Source: Cololabis saira (lineage: Eukaryota; Chordata; Actinopteri; Beloniformes; Belonidae). Taken from it: a stretch of 64,000 nucleotides of DNA. Shown here one piece after another: positions 51,401 through 63,100 of the stretch. Both the position numbers and the translations under genes were made by a program. Positions within the stretch are counted from its first letter, which is position 1; the number at the start of each line of letters is the position of its first letter. The DNA lies in NCBI RefSeq assembly GCF_033807715.1, contig NC_084596.1, positions 30,292,879 to 30,356,878 of the forward strand, given 5' to 3'. The notes below the pieces were generated by a model. That model was not told the DNA's origin. It did no database searches and worked only from the letters and a program-made list of their open reading frames with translations.

Positions 51401-54400
51401 CGGCTAATGTATGTTCTGACCCATTTGCATGCAAATGTATAATTAAAAGTAACTAGATGCACTCAGTTTCAGTCCAGATATTCACCTCGTTGATAGACAG
51501 ATGGTGCCGATCTTTAAGAAAAAGGGAGACATGCAGCGCTGTAGCACTACAGGGGAATAAAGTTGATGTGCCATACAATGAAGCTATGCCAAAGGATCAT
51601 AGGAGCTAGACTAAGGACAGAAGTAAGCATTTGTGAGCAGCAGTATTATGGCTTTAGGCCAAGAAAGAGTACTACAGATGCACTACTTGCTTTGAGAATG
51701 TTGATGGAGAAGTACAGAGAAACCCAGAGGAAACTTCATTGTGTCTTTGTAGATCTAGAAAAAGCTCATGAGGGGGTACTGACAGAGGAACTGTGCAACT
51801 GTATGAGGAAGTCTGGAAGGGTGGAGATTGTTGTTATAGTGCTGCAGGACATGTATGAGAGCTGTAACAGGGTTGTGAGGTATGCTGTAGGTGTGACGGA
51901 GGAGCTCAACGTGGAGGTGGGACTGCATCAGGGGTCGGCCATGAGCCCCTTCTGGTTTGCTATGGTGATGGACAGTCTGACAGGAATCTCCATGGACCAC
52001 AGTGTTTGCAGATAACCCTGCGATCTGTAGTGAGAGCAGGGAGCAGGTGGAGGAAAATCTGGATACAGTGGCACTGAGGAAGGGACAGGAGGCAGAGCTA
52101 CAGGTAGCAGAAATGCAAATGTTGAGGTTGTCTTTGGTAGTGAAAATGGATGGAAAGAATCAGGGAAGAGAACATCACATGTTTTGAAGATAAAGTTAGA
52201 TAGGCCAGACTGAGGTTTCAACATGTATAGAGAAGGGATAGTGCATTTATTGGGAAAAGGCTTCTAAAGTGGAAACTGCCAGAGAGGAGGCCGAGAGAAA
52301 GACCAAAGAAGAGATTTATGGATGTAGTGAAGGAGGACATGAGGTTGGTGTGAGAGTAAAGGGGTAGATGGAGATGGATGACTTGTGTCCCTTAAATAGC
52401 AGCCAAAAGAAAAGAAGAAGAAGAAGAAGAAGAAGAAGAAGAAGAATAGTCTTTGGAATATGCTGGAGAAGATTGTATACAAGGGGTCTATCTCTCACTT
52501 TGGCATTTTAAGAGCTTTGTGAAGAAAAAAAACAATTCTGAAAGGAAATAAACATTGTGATGAAATGGTCCCACTGTGAATTAAAGGCATGATGCAAACT
52601 AAAAGTGGTCTGATAAAATATCAGCCAGGGAGTGTTTGTGATTATAACAATCCACATTCTCTAAACCCATTTAATTTTACTGAGCCGCAGGTGACCGGAG
52701 CTTACTCAGCCGTTATGTCTTTTCAGTAGTTTAGCCAGCAGATCAAAGGCAACCAAAGAAAAAGCCCATTAAGATGCGCTGTCAGGCAATAATATCAGCT
52801 ACTTTACCGATACTCTGTTTATAACTGCTATACAGATTTTTGTTCCTGAATTTTAGCTCTGAAAAAAATACAATACCTCATCCAAACTGCATTTTTGGAA
52901 GAATTTGCTCATAAAGTTTAGTCATCACAACAGGACATGCGTGGAGTGCTTTGACAGTATACCTGAGGCATTGCAGAAAGAGCCTGACGTGTTGTAGTAC
53001 CGACAGCAGGTTGACTGAGGCTTCACCCAGTCGAAGTAGTCGTCCAGCCAGGAGGACGGTGTGTTAGCGATGGTTGTGCTGCGAGGAAAAGAAAACATGA
53101 CACTGAATAGATCAGACTGTGACATGATTACATAAGACGAGTAATATCCTCTCTTAAACTTTGACCTCATGTTTAATTTAGGCTGTGATTTTAGTGTGAT
53201 ATAAAACCAAAGTCAATGTTGTACATTTATTATGACTTCACTGAGAAACCTTGAAGCATATTCTCAGATCTGAATAGGACGTTTTTAAAAGTTTATTCAT
53301 ATTCCACAACTCTGACTTACTAATTGTTGATAAGAGAGGCGGCGTAGACTTGCTGGATCAGAGAGTCGTTGTTACAGCCCACGCCGCCACACACGGCGTT
53401 CTGGCCTTCTGGACTGGTGTAGTTGAGACCGTCTTCTACTACAAAATACACGGGAGCTCCAGTGTGGAGATACTCACTCAAGTTTTTAAAATAGTCCAGA
53501 ACATATGAGTCCTAGATGGAGAGACGGAAAATAAATGGAAGCTTATTTTTATCATGTGATAAATCTCACCACTTGACATTCAACTGATTTATTCTCCTAA
53601 AGAGGCTTTAAACCTCTGCAAGTTTTAATGCATATTTTCACACTATAGCTATTAGATTTTACCATATCTTTAAAAAGAAGCAAAAAATCTGACAATACGA
53701 AATGTTTTGAAACTTACATCAGGCATAGATAACTTCTGATCGAGCCCAACTTCCACTTTATTCACCACAGCAATGCTGAAGGACAAAATACCCACAAACA
53801 CCGCCACCTGTTGGGACAAAAGTTCACAAAAGGTTTAAGAAGAAAAAAGAAAAGAACAAAAAAAGAACAAAAACATCAGCATAGAAACTGGTGACAGGTA
53901 TGCCTGAGTTGAATGAAATACTTACAATGATTGGTCGCACCCACTCTTTAAGAATGAAAGGCGCATATACTTTCTTGAAAAAACGGAAGAGAAGGCCATC
54001 TGTCTTCTCTTCCTGACCTTCTGGTAGTTTCAAGCAGCAGCAGATGTCTAGCCGTTTCCCCTTTAAAGACCACAAAGATGACAGCATTTGAAAAGGTGTA
54101 TGCAACAACTCAGTGTACTGCACTCCCCAATGTTAATGATACTCAGATTAATAGTAATACGTTTAATTAGAAATCATCATTGGTTGATATGCTTAAAATT
54201 AGGACCTGCAATATCTGAAAAAATAATGATGCATTTAGAGATTACAGAAGAAACCACACTTCTACGGAGCATCATTTAAATATCAAATTATTTTAAACTG
54301 TATCACTGTTATTTGCAAATTAAGAGCATTTCCTTTATTAAACAAAGACTGATGATTTGTAAACACCAAAAATATCTCTGTTTTGGACATATGAGCTATG

Positions 54401-56042
54401 CAAGTCTGCATGTCTGCATCATGGCGTCAATGAACAAAATAACCAGAAGAAATGGAAAAAGACATGACTGAGGATTCACGATGACCGCAGGAAAGAAATA
54501 AAATGTCAGAGACACAGTTGCAGCAGAATGAGGAAGTGTAGATGGAGCCACATGACGACTAACGAAAGCCACTGTGGCTTTCCTCCTAAAATGACATCAA
54601 GAGGAGCCTGCTATTTGTGTCAGTTTGATGTGAAAATAACCTCTTCTTCCTTGTGATGGGGTTTATAAGTGGAAGTCAGATTGTGTGACAGACAGGACGC
54701 TGTATTGCATTTTTCAAAATGGAAAAATAAATAAATAAAATAATTTTTGTTTTTTTTTACTCAAAAAAGATGAAGATACTGTTAAGAGAAATAATAATAA
54801 GTCAAGTGAATATTGGGATTACATTTTTGATCAAATTGGTCCAAAAATAAAATAATATATATGAAAACGATCAAAAGTCAGTTTCTTCTGTTACGTCTGG
54901 ATTTTTTTTACATGGTACAGTTCTGTATTTAATTTTCTTTTTCCAAGAGTGAGTAATCCACAAAGTGACACATTATAGAATCAGTTGACATTTAAGTGAT
55001 ATTGTACTTCCCTAGTTGTTCAGTCTGACCCTGTTAACGTCATCACGGATGTTAGAATTTCTCACCTCCTGTCTTCGTGCATCCAGGCCCAGCAAGCTGA
55101 CAAAGCAACTTATCTGCAACAGGAAATCAATAAAAACCGCCAAGCCAGCAAACAAAGAGAAAGTCCTCACTGCTGGCATGTTTGTCAGGGCACCTGAAAA
55201 AAAGAAAAAAGAAAACAAGCTGATCAGATTCTGAACCACCAGGGACTTTATCTGGAAACTGTGTCAATCCAGTGCACAAAAAAACGGTACAGTGTTAATC
55301 TGTTGAGGATTTTTATTCAAATTCAATATCCTGCAGTTTAATCTGCACTGTTAGTATACAGAGTACATATGGGGTGACTTTTACCCAAGAAGAAGGCCAC
55401 AGTCTCAGAAAAGGAAGAGAGAAACATGCTGGGGGCTATTTCTCCTAGAATCCGACCGATCTGCTGGTGAAGTTCTTCTTGTGGCATCCGCTCATCCCTC
55501 TGAAGAAGAAGATGCAACCATTTCAAAAAGTGAGCAGCAGAAAAAAGTTAAATCAGAAAAAAATCAAAATATGTTGAGAGACCGCAAACCATGAATACTA
55601 AGTTTTGTAGAACGAATATTTCTACAGTACATGAGCATTGGAGCCCAAGACGAGCCAGTGAACGACTAATGCAGCAGTTTACTGAGCTGCAACCGCAGAG
55701 TTTACCTGGTACGTCTGCACCACGATAAAGATGTTGTCCACTCCGACGGCCAGCACAAGGAAGGGAATGACTTCAATCACGATGAGTGTGATTGGCATGC
55801 CAGCGTAGCTGAAGATGCCCAGCGAGGAGGACACAGAACTGAGCACGATCAGGATACCTGCTATTCCCAGAGAAATCTTAGAGTCCACCTGTGTTGACAA
55901 AAACAGAGCATCTACTTCCTTAAATGGATTCAAACCCGATGGCTGTTGAAATTTTGTTCAAACAGGCTGGATGGATGAGTTACACTGCTTAATATGCAAT
56001 AACTATTTCAGAGTTGGATATTGATAAGAACCAGTTTATATA

Positions 56043-56085
<43 letters not shown>

Positions 56086-57130
56086 CACAGGCATGGAGAA
56101 TAGAAATGTTTTTCCTATTACCAAGAGTCTTCTGAAGCTATTGATGTGACCCAGGGCCAAGGAGATGTAGATGAACATGATGATGTAGCTGATCATTATG
56201 GTGCTGATGTCACTGTTGCTCTCTCTGTTGATTTCATCTTCAATACTCCTCTCTGCGCTGAACGCTACGGTCAGGTTGGGGTTACTGAAGTTCTTCATGA
56301 ACTTGATGAATCTAAAAATACAAAAATAAATACATTAGTTTATACAAAAAAGACCCCACCATGAACTGTAACTTTTATTGAGGCTGGCTTGTCGATCGCT
56401 GTCTCACTCTGTCTCCCATGCAAGAGCCTTGCCCGTTCTGACGGAGTCATTCAGGTAGTTGTTGAGCGGAAAGGTGATGACGAGAGCAGTGGCATTATTG
56501 TAGTTAGTGCCTATAATGTGAAAGAAATACAAAATATATATATATTCTAAAAATGAACCATCAGTTAAACGAATTCACTTTAATACCTTCTTACTATCTT
56601 CTAGCTTGTGTTGCTTAACTTTACAGATATCCGTTAATGCAGCAGTGCATCTGGTTTTCAATGAACCAGATATTAGAATCACTTTTGCACATCACTATTT
56701 AAGGTGAACGTAGCTGTATTTTTGATTGCATTTTCTGTTGGCACTTTGTAATGGCCTTTTTGGCACACTGCAAGTCTTAATCTACGTTTTGGCTTGATTG
56801 TGTTCCTCTTTTTCTCTGCTTTAGATAAAAGCATCTGCTAAATACAATGTAATGTGAAGTAACGGGTGGTTCGATAGCTGCTGATATGCCTGACTTTTAA
56901 AATACCTTGGAAATGTATGACAAGATTTGTGGTTGCTTCTGAAAGCAACTTTTGAAATCATAAGAGAGAAACGAGGGTCTTTGCTTTTACGACTGATTTC
57001 ATTTTCATTCAATTGTAACGTTTTCAACCAAAACTCACAACTCTCAAGACACTTTATAAAAAAAATCAAGTTAAATCCAATCACAAAGAAGCCATCAATT
57101 AGCATTATTTTTTTTTTTTTGCAGTGTGAA

Positions 57131-57172
<42 letters not shown>

Positions 57173-60100
57173 TACTTGTAATGTACTTCTTTTAATTTCT
57201 AGCAAAATATTTAAAAATGTTGATGACACATCCGACACCCTCCACACCTAAAAAACTAACTTAAGTTTCCAATGACATAGTTACTCAAACATGTGGGCGG
57301 GGCCCAATGATCAGACCAGAAGGAGTCGACCAATCAGAACAGGTTGGGCTTTTTTTTTCTTTTTTTAAACATCATACAAGTTACTACATAGAAGCAAACA
57401 GCACACAGGTAGACATTTAACTTGAACTTTGGATGTAAATCTCTACAAGCGGATGATTATTGTGCTGAAAGTGAAACTACTTGAGTACAGCAGTTTTTAT
57501 GCAATAAAGAAAGTCACACAAAACTTTTAAACCATTATTTTTGTCATAACTGAGATTTTAGCTGAAGATTACTCTCCCTACAAAAAAATATTAACAATTC
57601 AAATGTCCCTTATTTTTAATGTGATGATGATCCACAAATTAGGACAAAGGCGAAAGAAGGTAACGCCATTAGAAGGTTGTTATCTCCATCAGCCTGTAAA
57701 CATTAAACATTTCCAGTTGTTTTCCAAAAACTGAATGAAGACGACCATGACGATCGTGCAGTACTGATCAAAATAATCACATGCAGTAATAAATGCATGA
57801 TTGTCTTCAAACTAACTCTTTTTCTGAGAGTTGTTCATGACCATGCCTTATTCTAAAATTCAAGATGAGCAAAGATAAACATTTCCAACTCGGGAGGTGA
57901 AATACAGCAGTTTTTGTGCCACTTACCATCATAACCGCCCAGCGCCAGCCAAGGGAAGACGGGGCCGCCGTAAGTCCCCAAACAGGGATCGTGGAGGAGA
58001 GTAGTGTCATTGAGGGATGCTGGGGCACTGGGGAACACAACAACAGTTTAGAGTTGAAAAAAAGGAAAAGAAACTCATGATTAGAGCTAACTAACACTCT
58101 TAATGTAGCATTGTGGGACAAATAAATGTTTTCTTATCTTATCTAAGTCTCAGTAAGAGTTTTGCTGCAATCTACCCTTAATCTGCATATAACATAACAT
58201 GACATATAACCAGCTGACAGATGGCAGCTGGTGAGGAAGTTTGAGTCCACTATTCTAAAAAGATACTTCCGCCCACAACGCAGCACAGATGTCTGCAGCC
58301 CAAGTACATCCTCCTCATTTCAATAATAGTTGCTTCCAGAAACTTTGACAATTTTAAAAACAGCAATTTTTATAAACCTGAACTGAACCTGTACAATACA
58401 TTTAGATAAGAGTACAAAGAATGACAGAGCAAAATATTATAGAAGCTTACTGGCACACACAGTACGAAAAATAAAGACAACCTGAGAAAAGTCACCTAAC
58501 ACAGTAGAGGAAGTGGCTGTGGAAGTCGGCGTAAACATAAAACTCATCGCCTATCCAGTGATCCAGCAGAGCGTGGCTATTCTGGAAGTAGTTGAGAACA
58601 CTCAAGATGGTGCAGTTGTTGTTGTAGGGGGCCAGTGGAGCCAAGCAGATGTCCTTCAGTGTGACTTCTTGGCCTTGATATGTGGCAACGAGGCTTTCAA
58701 TTTCAAGCTGCAGGTCCAGCACCTGGTGGGTAACAGGAAAAAAATAAAATAGAAAGACCTAGCTGCATTTCATATGCAAAGTTTCCATCATCCTACTTGA
58801 AGTGGCTGAAATGAATCAGCACTGCTTCTATCTCCTAAATTGAACTGTCTGATTGACCCACCTGATGCAAGACGCTTTTGTCCAGGATGGAGTTGAAGGG
58901 GACGTCAGAGCCTCCAAAGTATGGAGAGTAAGTGAAAGGCTTATTTAGTGGAGTGGTTATGATGAGCTGTGTGGTTCTAAAGAATGGTCCAAAGTGGCTG
59001 TCAAAATAGTCTTTCTCTTGTCGAGCCTGGCTGTTGGCAGATGCCCAAAGCTCAACCGGGTCCGTGGTGATGCGCATGTAGGCCAGCCCCGCAGAGGAGG
59101 CCGTCACCAGTATCAGGCTGCCCAGTATGACCACGTACGGACGACGCACACAGAAGGATCCCCAGTCGCTGAAGGACACCCGCATAGCATTCTCAAAGCG
59201 TTCACCCATTGTTTCACAGCATGATGCATTTACTGAGAAGAGAAAAATAACGAAAACGGTACCATCGTATGCACATGAATATTCAAATTTTGACTCACTA
59301 TGATGAAAACAGCATTTTAAGATTGCCTTAACAGAAATAAGTTGAGCGGCCAACAAATGTAGGTACTGAAAGACTTCTGACGTGCAGTAGCTCATGCGGT
59401 TGTACGGTAGACAATAAGTCGTTTAATCAGACTATGCTATATAACATATAAACGGAAATATGAACAGAATATTAAATTGGCAACTCGTGTTAAAAACATA
59501 ATCAGAAAAAGGTCATACTATAGTTAGAATAGTATTTAATTGTCCCAATATTGTTGTATATGATCAATGTGGTTCTTGATATTTCAGAGTAAGAGCAGTG
59601 CAGTTACTGGTGTGTGTTGCAGGGCTGTACCTTGGTCTGGATCATCACTGTTGAGAGACAGGGGATTATTGCTGTCCAAAATGGGCCCATACTCTGACAT
59701 GATAGTCCTTTTCCTGTGGAAAAAAAGAAAAACAAATGTGTTTTTTTTTTTTAAAGAAGAAGATATATTTGATTACTCAAGATATAGTCCTAGAAGTATA
59801 TGGCACAAGAGGAGCGGCCCATTACCTGTAACACCAAGTGCCCAGTACTGTTCCAATAAAGATGAGCAGGAAGGCCATGTAGGATATCCACATGATGACA
59901 TTCATGGCATCCATGCCCAAGATGGTCCAGGGAGGAGGCACAGGAGGAGGGACTGGCTTGGGGCCACAGGCTTGTGTGCAGTCCTGACAGGAGCAGGGCC
60001 CCGAGCCGTCCTCCAGGCCCTCTGTGCAGGCATACGTCTTGTTGTTCATGGGTGTGTAACCAGATACCGGCGCATCTAGAGAAAGGAGAGCACAGAGTAC

Positions 60101-63100
60101 AGGACCACTGATTGATTTTAAGGACAAGTTATATGAAGAGTATTAATAGTATTGGGGGGGAAAAAAGGATTTACCAGAGAATATTGGGATGATAGGAAAG
60201 GGAGCTTGTCCATTGTCTGTACTGAACATGTATTGGATCCAGTTGGTTGCATTGCAGTCCTTGGCATCCTTACCGCAGAGCAGCGACAACGCCTTCACAT
60301 TGCTAGAAGGTGCCTGGACATCCTTGCAAGCATTGTACATCGCTAGGAAAAGTAAGATTAGGTTACAAAAAGGGAAAAAACTCAACATTTCCCTATGTTA
60401 CATCCTTTTTCATTTGTCTAAAAACAAAAGCAGTTATGACAACAGGTCACCCGTAGACTTGCTCAACTAACAGCATGACTTCATGTTCAGTTACGGAACC
60501 ATAAAAAAGATTACTCTGCAGATTTCTTATGCAATCCCGGAAGTGCTATATTAGGATATTTGCAACATGTTTAAGAAATATGGTACTGTATGAAAGCCAA
60601 TTTCTGTATCAGAACTCACCGTTAGTGAATGTTTTTCCAATATAGTACTGCACTTCCACAACATTGGTGCCGTTGAACTTTGTGGCATTCATGAACTGAC
60701 TCTGCTGGGGGCTGCATGACAGCTCACAGAAGAGGTTCATCAGATTGAAGAAACAAGCAGGACACCTGCACACATGAAGAGCGTGTCAGGCCCAGTTTTT
60801 TGTTCCTATGAATGACTAACAATGCAATAAATAACGGGGAGTCCTCCATCTCCATCTAACCCGATCCTCTGCATCCTCTTCTCCTTAACACCAACTAATT
60901 TCATGTCCTCTTTCACTACATAAGCAATAATAAATATGGTGGGATAAAACTATCTACAAAGACAAGAAAACACACATAGCTAAGCAAATTATACCAATTC
61001 AGTGTGTGGACAGTTCTTAAAGCACATACAAAATATTGATGGTTTGTCATCAGAATTAGAGAAGGGGAATGACATGTCATGTGCTTCTTCATTAATGTTA
61101 TAACAGCACTGCATACCGAGACAGGAACTGAAGGGGCAGCTGCAGACTGCCTTTTAGAGTGCGCAGTTGGTCAACATTACAGCAGAGACTTCGATTCCCA
61201 TAGTCGAAACCAGGGCAAAGCTCCTGCAAGTAAAAGCATAAAGAATAGTAACCTTTTACACCACTTTTATAGAGCTCTCTTCCACAGTTCAACATTAAAA
61301 CACAGCTGTAATAAAAAACTATGCAAGGATAAGTTGAAGAATCAGAAATTAAAGGGGAAGAAGCATTAAGACACTGCATGTACCGTGAGAAGCTCATATC
61401 CCTCAGACTCTAATGGGATAGGAGAGCCAGTGAAGTTGCAGTTATACTTTTTTCCAGGCACTTTTTCAGACTCTCCACACTCTCCGTACCACACACAGTG
61501 CTGGGCCTCGACCTGATAATAAGACAAAAAAAAACAACAACACAGTGATCATTTGTGCAGTGATATTCAAAGGGTAAGTTTACCTAGCCTTTGAATGTCA
61601 GCCTGTTTATCCCCATACAGAGTGCAAAGTGCAGAAACCACAGGGATTTTAACTTTTGTTTATCCCAAGAGTGTGTGGAAAAAAAACTAAAACTTAAGGA
61701 CAGATGGCTGAAACATCCTCAGTTCCTCTAAAGGCAGCAACAAAGCCTGGGATTAATTCGTTTTAATGATTCTGTTGCTAAAAAGGTAATTTTACCTTAA
61801 GTTCCTTTATTTTCTAAGAAGGTAAGACCTTGGCACAGATTTCATTTCCTGTGTTTCTAGTATCTCATGTTTTGACTGTTTTAAATAACATTTTCACTTC
61901 TGCAAAACCATCTCTTCACACACTAGCATTTAAATAATGAAACATTAATAATATTTGAAGAAAAAAAAAGAGAATGATCTGAGAACATATAATCAACGAA
62001 GGAACTCTTCAGTTTGCGTTTTTTTTTTTACTAATTGTTATTTTATCCGTCTATTCAGCATCAATGCTGTCACGTGCTATTTACTGAGAAGGGTACCGTA
62101 ACTTAGGGAAGTTAATTCACTTACTCCACAAAGTGTGTCAGAGGAGAACTAATGTTACACTTTGTCCTACTTTTGCCAATTTTACAATTTCTGCATATGG
62201 AGTTTTTAACAAAACCGCAGACTCAGTTACCCAAATCTTTAAATATTCAGCGGAAACACGTTTATCTAAGATCCCTGCAGTGTCCCTTGAACTGAACCCA
62301 ACACAAGAATCAGGTCCACTCACGTGCTTTTATATCTTTCTGCTAATCCGCAGCAGTCTCCAAACAATCAATATTTTTACTGACGCCAACATTCTTTTTC
62401 TTGTTTTTACTTGGCTACTAATATCTTATCTTATAAGCGTAATCATTAATCCTATTTCAAACATTTTTGCAAGATTTCAAAGCAGTAACGTGCCTTGTTA
62501 TGACCTAATTGCATCACGAAAAGCAGTGCAAACAATGCAGTGACAAGACTTTAGAGGCCACTGATGACAAGTGAGCTTTATCTACTTCAGAGCTTTATCT
62601 GATTAAATCACAGAAGATAAATGGAGCAGAGACCCCTGCAGTGCTTCATTTTGTCCGATTTATTTCAGTAGTAACACATCATTTATAGTATCTTTATGGA
62701 GCTGATAAAACTTAATAAAGAAAAGGTATTTAAAAAAAAACTTGTATACATGTATATTTTACCTTTATTATACCTTTGTGCCCATTATGTTGTTTAATAT
62801 GTAAAAATAAACAACTTGAAAATAAAATAATTGGCGTGAGAATATAATATAATCTGCTCAAATTGAATTAGAAAATGTGTAATGAAGTTATAGTTATAAA
62901 TACATAAGACTGTAATAAATTAATTACAATTTAATTCCATGTAAAAGGTCCGGGCAGCAACAACGTTTTTTCTTTCTTTTTTTTTGGCTACTTTTTTTTA
63001 CTTTCTTTTCTTTATTTGTTTTTTTAAGTGGCCTTTATTCAAAATGATGATAGGAAATAGGGACACAGAGCAGAGAGGCTTAGCCAGGACTGAAGTTTCT

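Noticed and set aside
52264..52498. Leucine- or phenylalanine-rich reverse-strand open frames
   Set aside because: They translate the (AAG)n tail of the RTE-like LINE.
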